Under the pieces are notes generated by a model. That model did not search any database and was not told the DNA's origin. It worked only from the letters and a program-made list of their open reading frames with translations. This document shows positions 1-8,084 of a stretch of DNA of 64,000 nt, in pieces. The stretch comes from Myxococcales bacterium (lineage in GTDB: Bacteria > Myxococcota_A > Polyangia > Nannocystales > Nannocystaceae): contig JAAZXR010000004.1 in NCBI GenBank assembly GCA_014240065.1, positions 33,900-97,899 of the forward strand, written 5' to 3'. Both the position numbers and the translations under genes were made by a program. Each line of letters starts with the position of its first letter. The stretch's first letter is position 1.

Positions 1-449
1 TTCACGTAGTCGACCGGGATCGCGCGCCCCTCAAAGCCGCGATCCCAGTCTCGGAGCATGCGCCCGCGTTGGCCGTCCGTCTGGTAGCCGGAAGAGAACT
101 CCAGCAAGCGGCCGTCTGGTCCCACGAGCGCGATCATCAAGGACGCGCCCTCGTCTGGCTCTGCCTTGCTCAAGATCAGCCGCGTCGCGCCAGGAGCGGA
201 GCGGACGTCCACCATGGCCCGGTCACTGAGGTCTCCGCGCAACGACTCGAGCCCCCCGACCGACCAGCTCGCCTCCTGCGCTCGCTCGGGCATGCTGACC
301 CCCTTCGTCTTCAGCACATGCAGGGCTTTCTTGGCGGCCTTTCGCACCTTCTTGTCCGCGTGCGTCTCGAACGCAGCGAGTCCAGTGACGTCTCTAGACG
401 TCGCCAAAGCATCGATCTTGGAGAGGAGCTCTGCGGTGGGCGCTGACAT
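1..449 (-). CDS. Conserved hypothetical protein, N-terminal part (cut by window edge)
   Basis: Seen: an open frame starts at ATG 449 and runs off the left edge of the window without a stop, giving the first 149 or so residues (begins MSAPTAELLSKIDALATSRD). Residues 1-50 are helical and lysine-rich (around KKVRKAAKKALHVLKTK), like one or two HEAT-type helices. The rest alternates short hydrophobic strands with charged turns (LMIALVGPDGRLLEFSSGYQ). There is no signal peptide. It lies 14 bases after the stop of the sulfatase-like gene, so it is probably the last or a late gene of that minus-strand operon. I do not recognise the family. The frame is convincing because codon use matches its neighbours and no competing frame covers the region. 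Confidence 0.7.
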   Translation of the reverse strand, partial: MSAPTAELLSKIDALATSRDVTGLAAFETHADKKVRKAAKKALHVLKTKGVSMPERAQEASWSVGGLESLRGDLSDRAMVDVRSAPGATRLILSKAEPDEGASLMIALVGPDGRLLEFSSGYQTDGQRGRMLRDWDRGFEGRAIPVDYV

Positions 450-463
450 AGCCGCGCTTGTTA

Positions 464-2821
464 CTACATTCCGTGGTCGAGCGCGAACGCGGGCAACAAG
501 TTCACCGCTGTCCCCCAGCGCAGCCGCTTCCAGCGACCAAATTCCAGCTGATGCCAGGTCGCCGCCGTGCGCATCATCCGCATTCCTACCCCGCCCCCCG
601 CCTCCAGAGGGGCTCGCTCCCCCGGATCGAGGGAAAGATCATAGAGCCGGATACCATCGGGACCGACGGATGGACCTACCTGAAGCTTGAGGTCGTGCGC
701 CCGAATCATGAAGCTCCCGTCTCCGAGTGAGGCCGCCGCGATCTGCGGAGGTGGCTGGGGGTCGTCGATGACGCTCACCCACGAGCGCCCCTGCCAATCG
801 GTGGGGGCCTCAATTCCTACGAGGTCGAGGAGCGTCGGCGCCAAGTCGAGGAGGTCCACTGGAATCGACACCTCTCCGGGCGCGAGTAACTCCGGCGCGC
901 GAATTAACACGGGCACCCGCAAGCTCTCCTCGAACAGCCGAAGGCCATGCCCCGCTCCATCGTGCTCGAGAAACTCCTCTCCATGGATTCCGACGACGAC
1001 GATCACGGCGTCCTTCAGACGGCCACTTGTGACCAGCGACTCCAGCGTATTGCCGAGCGCGACGTCCACGAGCTGCAGCTCACCACGATACAAGCTCCGG
1101 ACGTACCGACGCTCCTCCGCCCTCACGTCTCGTCCACGTCGGACCCGGCCGACCCACATATGGGTGAGGTGCTGGGCCGGCGCGCCCTCGGGCGCCGTGA
1201 GCCCGCGCAGGAACGCCTTTGGCGGATCGTACGGGGCCTGCGGATCGTTCATCACCATATACGACATCGCCGGGAACTTGCGGTCGTCCTCCTCCGGGAG
1301 CGCCGCCGCCACGACGTGGGTGGCGGTGTTGTTCCGGACCGGACCCGCGGTGAGGGTCTGCACCTCTCCCATCCCTTGCACGAGGCCCCGGGCCTGCGAC
1401 ACGTAGGGGTTCGCGGTCACGAGCTGCGTGCGGTAGCCGGCGCGCTCGAGCACCTCGGCCAACACCGTCCATGACTGCGCGACGAAGGTCCCGGTCCCGG
1501 TGAGATGCGCCGCCGGGACCACCGACGACTGCAACGCGGCGTGGCTCGGCACCGCCGCCGCGCCAGGTGCATAGGCGACGCTGAATGACAGCGCCTCCCT
1601 ACGAAATTGTGACAGCGAGGGGAAGTCCCCCGAAGCCAAACGCTCGGGCGCGAGCTCGTCTCCGCGGAACCCCTCAACGGCGAAGATAACGATATCTCGC
1701 GGGGTGCGCTTTCGGCGATCGACGGGGATGCTCCTGCGCGCCCGCACCTCCAATTTCTTGAGCAGCGCCCCCGGTGCGTCGAGCCGCCGTGTGTCCCTTA
1801 CGCGCAGCTCGAGCCGAGTCGGCACGCCCCCATATCCCGACAGGTCCACCTCCAATTGCTGCCCCGTCGGCCGCAGCGCGGTCTGCGACAGCTGACGCGG
1901 GGCGCGTGCGTCAGCGTGATCAACGTCAGTGCTCGCGAGCACCTCCAGGCTGCCTTCCCCCGACGCCTCGATGACGAGCCGCCCACGCCGCGGCGGCACA
2001 AAGTAGTACGACAAGCTCCCTCCCGCAGCGAGCGAGAGGTTGACCTCCCCGTCTCGACGAGGAGTCACGTCGAGGACCTTCGGCGCCGGGATCGATGTTC
2101 GAATCATCTCGGTCGTCCCGACCTCCAGGAGTCCAAGGTCCGCCGTGCTGCCGCCGGCCGCCCCGGCCTTCCGAAAGTGCAATCGCAGACGATTCTCACC
2201 CGCCACCGCGTGCTCGAGCGGGATGGAAACCGTTCGGCGCCTCCACTCTGCCCCGACGGTGAGGTTGACGATCGGGTGCTCATTCCACAAAACAGTCATG
2301 ACTTGTCCTGCGAGATCGGAGCGGACCGTCAGCGCGATCGCCACCCCTTTGTCACCGACCAGCGCGGGGGATCGCGCTCCGTCGAGCGGCACGTAGATCG
2401 AGGCGCCGTGCTCGCGCAGCGACCCTGCTGCGCGACCCGCCGCGACCACCCCTAGCCCCCAGCGATGCAGCTCCGTGGGTGAGAAATGCCGGCGCGCGTC
2501 CTCATGAGCGAAATCGACGACCACCCGGCCATGCTTGCTGGTGACCGCGCTCGGGCGCTGCGAGATGAGATCGAGCCAGGCGTCCGTCGACACAACCGAC
2601 GCCACCGGCGCGAGCGGCTCGCGCTCCTCTCGCGGCCCCTCCTCGCCGATCACCGTCGCGCGAGCACCCCCATCAGCGCCGGCGCCCACAACTTCACCCG
2701 CACCAATCGAGTCGCCCGCCGACGGTCGGCCGCAGCCGCAAGCAGCGAGCGCGGCCCACAGACACAGCGTGTGGGGCCAGGTCTGAGCGGCACCTCGCGT
2801 CGGTCCCGGCGTCTGGGCCAC
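464..2821 (-). CDS. Sulfatase-fold lipoprotein with degenerate active site
   Basis: 785 residues from GTG 2821, one base after the stop of the upstream membrane-protein gene (TAGGGTG), so translation is probably coupled. The N-terminus carries a lipoprotein-like signal ending LAACGCG (about residues 24-30). A roughly 300-residue beta-rich extracytoplasmic region precedes an alkaline-phosphatase-superfamily domain (about 375-750). Fold landmarks are present: AVEGFRGDE (381-389), VPSHAAL (424-430), and a later GIHGEEFLEHDGAGHG followed by LRVPVLIRAPE. Compared with active sulfatases, the nucleophile position (Cys/Ser/Thr, two before the PS) is Ala423, the first metal Asp is Glu383, and the Asp of the DHG motif is Ile. 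Sulfatase or phosphotransferase activity is therefore doubtful. The fold call is secure; the function is unknown. Confidence 0.85.
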   Translation of the reverse strand: MAQTPGPTRGAAQTWPHTLCLWAALAACGCGRPSAGDSIGAGEVVGAGADGGARATVIGEEGPREEREPLAPVASVVSTDAWLDLISQRPSAVTSKHGRVVVDFAHEDARRHFSPTELHRWGLGVVAAGRAAGSLREHGASIYVPLDGARSPALVGDKGVAIALTVRSDLAGQVMTVLWNEHPIVNLTVGAEWRRRTVSIPLEHAVAGENRLRLHFRKAGAAGGSTADLGLLEVGTTEMIRTSIPAPKVLDVTPRRDGEVNLSLAAGGSLSYYFVPPRRGRLVIEASGEGSLEVLASTDVDHADARAPRQLSQTALRPTGQQLEVDLSGYGGVPTRLELRVRDTRRLDAPGALLKKLEVRARRSIPVDRRKRTPRDIVIFAVEGFRGDELAPERLASGDFPSLSQFRREALSFSVAYAPGAAAVPSHAALQSSVVPAAHLTGTGTFVAQSWTVLAEVLERAGYRTQLVTANPYVSQARGLVQGMGEVQTLTAGPVRNNTATHVVAAALPEEDDRKFPAMSYMVMNDPQAPYDPPKAFLRGLTAPEGAPAQHLTHMWVGRVRRGRDVRAEERRYVRSLYRGELQLVDVALGNTLESLVTSGRLKDAVIVVVGIHGEEFLEHDGAGHGLRLFEESLRVPVLIRAPELLAPGEVSIPVDLLDLAPTLLDLVGIEAPTDWQGRSWVSVIDDPQPPPQIAAASLGDGSFMIRAHDLKLQVGPSVGPDGIRLYDLSLDPGERAPLEAGGGVGMRMMRTAATWHQLEFGRWKRLRWGTAVNLLPAFALDHGM

Positions 2822-2822
2822 C

Positions 2823-3755
2823 CTAGCTCGACTCCCCGCGTCTCACAGAGAGCCCGAGCGTCGCACCGATCCCAGCGATGATCGACAGCCACGCCATCGC
2901 GCCGAGAATCCCGGCGCCCGAAGTCCACGCGCCCGTCCGTGACGCCACATCGATCCACGCGAGCACCCCACCCCCCCAGCACGCGGTGAGCCCACAGATC
3001 CGTCCGAGACTCGGGCGACTCGCTGCCGCGCCCCCGCCGAACCGGAGCCCGAGGACGCCGACGCACGAGAGCGCCAAAATCAACCACAACCCCGTCGTGC
3101 CGTAGCTGCTCACCCGCCCGGCGAGCGCCGCGAGGCCGACGCCCTCCATCGACGAGAACCCCGAGCCGCCCCCGGCTCCCGACGCCGCGTGGATTGCTGC
3201 CCCGACCCAAAATCCCCCTTGCGCGCAGGCACCCGTGACGAGCGGCGCGAACCACTCGCCGCGGCGGCGCGTGGCGACCAACGCGCCGGCGACCAACGCG
3301 AGAATCGCGAGCGCGGGCCAAGCCAGCGTCCCCACGGACGTGGGTGTCGAGAGGTCCCAGGGCTCGCCGCTGCTCATGCTCCGGCGGCGGAGCGTGAGGT
3401 GAACAAACACCTGCCCTCCTCGCCCGAGTCGGCGGCCTATCAACGTGGCGTGTCGCGGCGAGGCGTCCGCCTCAAAGGCTCCGTCTCGCGCCACCGCTGC
3501 CGCGAGCCACTCGCCGTCAGTCGCGTCGATGGACGACTCGTCGAGGACCCGCACCTTGAGAGGATCCGCGCGATGTACGGGGCCGTAGAGTGTGGAGCGC
3601 AACCCTCCAAGCACTGATATGCGCGCCAGCTGATACGACGCCATCGCGGTCGCCGAGCGCGCCCCGGCGCCTGGCTGCAGCCCCACCACGGAGAGCAGCG
3701 CGGCCAACGCGAGGAAGAGGAGGCGCTGCCGCCTCAGCGACGAGGGCGTGAACAT
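2823..3755 (-). CDS. Polytopic membrane protein with periplasmic N-terminal domain
   Basis: 310 residues from ATG 3755, preceded by AGGA and also by a TACAAC hexamer 5 bases upstream. Residues 11-33 form a signal-anchor-like segment. About 34-135 is a soluble, beta-rich domain (RSTLYGPVHRADPLKVRVLDE region). The C-terminal half holds about five membrane segments, near 143-162, 172-192, 222-242, 253-270 and 280-300, with glycine-rich linkers. The arrangement (one signal anchor, one extracytoplasmic domain, then a helical bundle) suggests an envelope protein working with the sulfatase-fold lipoprotein whose gene follows by one base. I do not recognise a named family and assign no function. Confidence 0.75.
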   Translation of the reverse strand: MFTPSSLRRQRLLFLALAALLSVVGLQPGAGARSATAMASYQLARISVLGGLRSTLYGPVHRADPLKVRVLDESSIDATDGEWLAAAVARDGAFEADASPRHATLIGRRLGRGGQVFVHLTLRRRSMSSGEPWDLSTPTSVGTLAWPALAILALVAGALVATRRRGEWFAPLVTGACAQGGFWVGAAIHAASGAGGGSGFSSMEGVGLAALAGRVSSYGTTGLWLILALSCVGVLGLRFGGGAAASRPSLGRICGLTACWGGGVLAWIDVASRTGAWTSGAGILGAMAWLSIIAGIGATLGLSVRRGESS

Positions 3756-3813
3756 GTCCTGTTGTACGCGCTCTCCCTCTCACCCGCAACTTCGAGGGTG
3801 GCCCACGCGGCGA

Positions 3814-6435
3814 TCAGCGGAGCAGCGTGGTGTCGAGTCGCGGTCCCTCAAGATCGACCCACCCTGCGATGGACAGACCCAAGGCCAACCTCAAGTTCAG
3901 TTCCGAATTTGGGAACAGCTCCGCGGCGCTCGGTCCCCACCCGCCCGGCGAGTCCAACATCCAGAGGATCACCGCTTGGCGCCGCGCCGCCGGCAACTCA
4001 CTCAGCAGCGACTCCATCACTTGAGCGGCCTCCAGCGGGGTCGCGCCAAGGATCCGGCGGAGGCACCGCGCGGCGTCTCCGCCGGGCGCCGTCGCGGCTG
4101 CCGATTCAGCGCAGGCCGACATCGCATCCGAAGCGGTGGCGCGAGCTTGCGGTGCGCCCGCTCCCACAGCGAACGCCCGATCCATCGCCGCCGAATGCCG
4201 CTCCAACGGAGCGAGCGCCTGGAGCTCGCCCATCACCCGGAGTGCTCCGGGGAGCGTCGCCCCGGGAATTCGCAGGAGGCTGCGCATCATCCACTCCACA
4301 GTCGCCCACCGCGTCGCCTCTCCCGATAACTCGAGCAGCCGTTGGAAGGCGCGCCTGCGAACGCGCGCGTCGGTCTGTGGTGAGGGCCCCCCGCGGCCCA
4401 TGAGGAGGTCCCTCCACGGACCGAGTTCCAACAATCTCCGCGCGACCCGTGCCTCGCTCGGAGCCGAGTGCAGCACCACCTCTCGCAGCGCTCGCAGCGA
4501 GACCTCCCGCGCCCCGATCGCGACCGACGAGACGTAGCCGCGCACCCACACAGCCCGCGGATCACGGCTCAGCGCGGCGGCCTGTTCGAGCCGCTGCAGC
4601 GCGCGCCGTGGGGCGCCCATCGCCAGCAACGTGGCGGCCTCGGACTCCGCCGCCATCGACGAGCCGTCGTCTGTCGCCCCCTCTCGTCGCCCCGCCAAGG
4701 TCTTGAGCGCCCCGACCGCGCCCAGCGCTCCCAAGCGCTCCGAGAGCAGCCTCGCCCGACATCCGAGGGCTGGATCTCGTTCCGACAACGCGACGATGGC
4801 GGCGGCATCCTCCCTGGAATCGCCCCCACCCACCTGGCGCACGAGGCGGCCCCACTCGCTGTCCGAGCCCACCGTTCGCCACGCGAGCCCGCAATCTGTC
4901 CGGTCCATTTCACCGACCGCGTCGCGACGGCTCGGAACGTTGAGCACCATGGAGTCGAGCGTGGCGACGGCGTCACGTCCCAAGAAGGCGGTGACGACCG
5001 CCCGATCTTCCATCTCACCGCACGCCCCACCGCAGAGCGCGTCGCGGAGACCTATCCAAGCCCAGCACGCCCGCGCCACGCGACGCCGCGTTTGCGGAGC
5101 GTCAATCTGCGACGCCAGATACAACGCCGACCACGGGCGCCCCTCCGCGAGGATCTCCACCACCTCTCGCTCGACGAGCGCCTCCGAATCCAGCGTCGCG
5201 CCGGCGGCCGCCGGGCTCCTGGCAGCCGCGAACACCGTCGCCCGCAGTCGGAGGGCCGACTCGCTGTCGCCTTTGCGCGCGAGCAGTCGGGCCAGCACCA
5301 GCAACAACCGGATGGAATCGTCCCGCACGGGGACCGCCTCCGCCCAATGCCCGCGCCGCGGATCATCCACCGACACCTCCTCGTTCCGCGACGGCGCCTC
5401 CGCTGACTTGGCCGCGCCTGGGTCCGCGAGCATCCGCCGCAATCGCGCGCCCACGTCGAACTGCGCGAAGGTGAAATCCCGTTCCAGCCACCGCAGCATC
5501 CAGCCGTGTGCCGAGGCGCTGCTCGACTCCTCCACACGCAGCCGCAGTTTCTTAGCCTCCACCGGCGACAGCGCCGCGTCTGTCCACACCCCGGATACCC
5601 GGAGGCGCACGTACGCCGCGACATCCTCGGGCACGTCACGCAGCGCGGCCTCGAGGTCCGCGCGCGAGGCGTGCCCGAGCTGGGCCTGCACCTCCTGGTC
5701 GGTGATCGGCGCGACCCCTCCCCGCCCCGCGAACTCACGGGTCGCTTGGGCGACGTAGGTCGAGACCTCACTCCCGGCCGCCGGCCCCTCGGCGTCACGG
5801 GGTTCGTGGACGTCGCCCCCCCATCTTTGGCATGGTCCGGGATCACAGCGGACGGGCGCGTTGCGAGCCACGACGTCTTGAACCGCCTGCCCGTAGCCCC
5901 GGTTCCTGCGCGCCGTCGCCTCTTCCCCGAGCACGCGGAGTTCCCCCTCACTGCACAGCGCCTCCACAAGCTCCAAGTCTGCATCGGCGGCCGCGAACTC
6001 CCCCCACGATTGCCGCGAGGCCCCGCGCGACAGCAACAGTCGACAGGCGCTCGGGTCGCTGTGAACCAACTCTGGAGCCAGCCGCGCGAGCATGCCCCAG
6101 CGAGCCGCGGCGATACCGTCGAGTCCCATGGACGACTCGAGGGCCGCGAGCGCGAAGAGCGACTTCACCTCACCTCCGCGGCGAAAGTCCGCCTGCAACA
6201 GGTCCCGCGCGTCCCCCAAGCGCGACAGCGCGACCTTGGCCTCCGCCACGGCTCGCGCGGTCGCACCTCGCACCGGTCGTCGCGCCGCCGCTGCGGCCGC
6301 CACGCCCTCCTCGAACCTCTCGCTCCTCAACAGGCGCCGCACCCGATGGTGGGCGCAGCCGACCAGCGCCGCGCAGACGGCGATGATGAGGGCCCGCCTC
6401 AGCATCTCCACCATTCCTACGCCGCCGGACTTCAT
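3814..6435 (-). CDS. Large TPR-like lipoprotein of unknown function
   Basis: About 873 residues from ATG 6435 (GTG-type and ATG starts at 6456 and 6414 are also possible; all give the same signal). The signal LRRALIIAVCAALVGC ends in a classical lipobox, so the protein should be lipidated. The rest is almost entirely alpha-helical, with degenerate TPR/SEL1-like helix pairs (FEEGVAAAAAARRP, ARDLLQADFRRGGEV, LARLLARKGDSESALRLRAT). There is no enzymatic motif. The start lies 8 bases after the stop of the preceding TPR lipoprotein gene, so the two are cotranscribed. The size and helical repeats fit an envelope scaffold or interaction platform, but that role is inferred. No family name is claimed. 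Confidence 0.75.
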   Translation of the reverse strand: MKSGGVGMVEMLRRALIIAVCAALVGCAHHRVRRLLRSERFEEGVAAAAAARRPVRGATARAVAEAKVALSRLGDARDLLQADFRRGGEVKSLFALAALESSMGLDGIAAARWGMLARLAPELVHSDPSACRLLLSRGASRQSWGEFAAADADLELVEALCSEGELRVLGEEATARRNRGYGQAVQDVVARNAPVRCDPGPCQRWGGDVHEPRDAEGPAAGSEVSTYVAQATREFAGRGGVAPITDQEVQAQLGHASRADLEAALRDVPEDVAAYVRLRVSGVWTDAALSPVEAKKLRLRVEESSSASAHGWMLRWLERDFTFAQFDVGARLRRMLADPGAAKSAEAPSRNEEVSVDDPRRGHWAEAVPVRDDSIRLLLVLARLLARKGDSESALRLRATVFAAARSPAAAGATLDSEALVEREVVEILAEGRPWSALYLASQIDAPQTRRRVARACWAWIGLRDALCGGACGEMEDRAVVTAFLGRDAVATLDSMVLNVPSRRDAVGEMDRTDCGLAWRTVGSDSEWGRLVRQVGGGDSREDAAAIVALSERDPALGCRARLLSERLGALGAVGALKTLAGRREGATDDGSSMAAESEAATLLAMGAPRRALQRLEQAAALSRDPRAVWVRGYVSSVAIGAREVSLRALREVVLHSAPSEARVARRLLELGPWRDLLMGRGGPSPQTDARVRRRAFQRLLELSGEATRWATVEWMMRSLLRIPGATLPGALRVMGELQALAPLERHSAAMDRAFAVGAGAPQARATASDAMSACAESAAATAPGGDAARCLRRILGATPLEAAQVMESLLSELPAARRQAVILWMLDSPGGWGPSAAELFPNSELNLRLALGLSIAGWVDLEGPRLDTTLLR

Positions 6436-6443
6436 CACCACTG

Positions 6444-7091
6444 TCACCCCGAGCACTGCAGCGACTCGTCCCCGCCCACTTCTGCGACGAGACGAATCAA
6501 CAGATCGCGCTCGGAGCCCTTCAGCGAGCGCTCTCCGCCGCGAGTTTGACAGAGCGGATCAATCGACGCCTCCACGTCGCCCAGCACAATATACGCCTCC
6601 GCCAAGCGGAGGTGGTTGCGCGGGTTGTCGGGAAACTGTCCCGCCAGATCCTCGAGCATCGCGAGCCCCGCCTCGGAATCGCCTTGACGCGTATACTGGC
6701 CCGCCATGACATACAGCGATCCGAGCAGACGCCGCGCCGCGCCATCGGAGTATGTTGGCGAGATCGAGATGCTGCGGAGGGCGTAGCGCTCCGCCTCTTT
6801 GACCTGCTCGAGCCCCGTGACCCCGCGCTGCTCTGCCAGTCGAGCCGCGATCAAGGCCCGCGCGAAGCTGTAGGCCGCGGTCCCGTCGCGCCACGCCTGG
6901 ATCTTGTAGTGGGCGTACTCGCGGTCGGAGCGGGTGTCTCGCCCCTCTTCAATGAGCTGCTCGAGCGCGTCGGCGAGCTGTGTCGCGTCTTGGTGAGCGA
7001 CGGCTGTCTTCAACGTCGAATCAACGCGCCGTGTCGCGAAGCAACCCGCGAGGAGGAACGAAATGAACACCAGCGGTAAAGCGCGCCGCAC
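6444..7091 (-). CDS. TPR-containing lipoprotein, TatT-like
   Basis: 215 residues from GTG 7091. The signal RRALPLVFISFLLAGC ends in a lipobox (Cys17). The mature part is helical with TPR-like pairs: AAYSFARALIAARLAEQRG, ERYALRSISISPTYSDGAAR, GLAMLEDLAGQFPDNPRNHL and RLAEAYIVLGDVEASIDPL. Length and architecture resemble TatT-type periplasmic TPR lipoproteins (TRAP-associated family), but no TRAP permease gene is nearby, so that link is weak. It precedes the 873-residue TPR lipoprotein by a few bases. A TAnnnT hexamer sits exactly 6 bases before the GTG, which supports this start and suggests a promoter for this gene and those downstream. Confidence 0.8.
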   Translation of the reverse strand: MRRALPLVFISFLLAGCFATRRVDSTLKTAVAHQDATQLADALEQLIEEGRDTRSDREYAHYKIQAWRDGTAAYSFARALIAARLAEQRGVTGLEQVKEAERYALRSISISPTYSDGAARRLLGSLYVMAGQYTRQGDSEAGLAMLEDLAGQFPDNPRNHLRLAEAYIVLGDVEASIDPLCQTRGGERSLKGSERDLLIRLVAEVGGDESLQCSG

Positions 7092-7097
7092 CGCTAG

Positions 7098-7103
7098 ACG
7101 CTA
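7098..7103 (-). promoter_or_regulatory. Candidate -10 box (TAGCGT) of TatT-like lipoprotein gene
   Basis: On the minus strand TAGCGT ends 6 bases before GTG 7091. This is the spacing expected if transcription starts at the start codon (leaderless mRNA). No good -35 was seen. The case rests on the same arrangement recurring upstream of other genes in this window. Confidence 0.45.
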
Positions 7104-7118
7104 GCACGAATCAACGGC

Positions 7119-7961
7119 TCAGTAACTGCGGAACAGCCCCGCGTAGTCAGCGTCATTCGCCGGCGAGAGCGACGAGATGCCCGCCTCCTTGCAGGTCGCC
7201 TCTCCGCCACCAGCGCAGATCTTCGAGAGCCCCCTCTTAAAACGCGCGCGCGCCTTCGAGTCGACAGGAGCGAACGCGACCACGACCATCGGCGGCAACT
7301 TCTTGGACTTCCACACCGGCGCGAGCGCGCCACCGCCGTCGAGTCGTTTTGCGTATGCCAGCTGCGCGTCGTCGATCAGCGCGCACTTGGCCTCTCCCGA
7401 GAGCACCTTCTTGAGGGTCTGGACTGGCCGGCGCGACGGGACCTGGGTGAAATCGGAGACCTTAAAATCTCCACTCGAGACGATCTTCTCCACGAAGCGC
7501 ACGTCGTCGAGATGATCCGACGCCAGCGTGCTCCCTTTGCACTCGGCGAGCGATCGTGCCGCGGATGACACGATAAAATATTGTCGTCCTCCGGCCTGCG
7601 CGACGACAGCCTTCCCGATGACCGACAGGCCGTAGCGATCCCGTAGATGGAGGAAGGCCGCGAGCGAGACGATGCCAAAGCCGGGGTGCTCCGCGTCGAT
7701 CCACTTCACAGCGCGCGAGCGGCTCGTGTAGAACACACCGCGAAGGCCTTTGATGTTCGCGATCTTCTCCACGCGCGCCATGAGCCGATCAACGAAGGTC
7801 TGGGCCTGCGCCGTGCCGCCCACGGCGTGCTCTTTTAAGATCAAAATGCCGGTCTGCGCGCCCGCCGTCGCGGCGGTTGGCGAAAGCAAGAGCAGAGCGC
7901 TCAGGGCGCATCGCGCGAGGGTTGGACTAAAACGTCGTCTCATGAAGTCGGTCCCGGTCAT
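7119..7961 (-). CDS. PhnD-like periplasmic substrate-binding protein (orphan)
   Basis: 280 residues from ATG 7961; an internal ATG at 7943 (MRRRFSPTLARC) is an equally good start. The signal peptide runs through ALLLLSPTAATAGA. The mature protein looks like the phosphonate/phosphite-binding family of ABC transporters: residues about 75-110 (RGVFYTSRSRAVKWIDA, PGFGIVSLAAFL), the hinge strands KAVVAQAGGRQYFIV, then a second lobe with SGEAKCALIDDAQLAYAK and PPMVVVAFAPVD. No ABC permease or ATPase gene is in the window, so it may be a sensor or partner of the adjacent lipoproteins instead of a transporter component. The family assignment is by overall pattern and moderately sure; the ligand is unknown. 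Confidence 0.75.
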   Translation of the reverse strand: MTGTDFMRRRFSPTLARCALSALLLLSPTAATAGAQTGILILKEHAVGGTAQAQTFVDRLMARVEKIANIKGLRGVFYTSRSRAVKWIDAEHPGFGIVSLAAFLHLRDRYGLSVIGKAVVAQAGGRQYFIVSSAARSLAECKGSTLASDHLDDVRFVEKIVSSGDFKVSDFTQVPSRRPVQTLKKVLSGEAKCALIDDAQLAYAKRLDGGGALAPVWKSKKLPPMVVVAFAPVDSKARARFKRGLSKICAGGGEATCKEAGISSLSPANDADYAGLFRSY

Positions 7962-8084
7962 CGGACGCAGGCACCTGTTAAGTATGCAACCAACCGCGCG
8001 AGAGACCGAGATGCTGGCATGCGCGATCTTCGCGCGTTGCGGGTTTTGCGCTAGTTGGCGCCGCTCCGCGGGCGAGCCCTCGCC

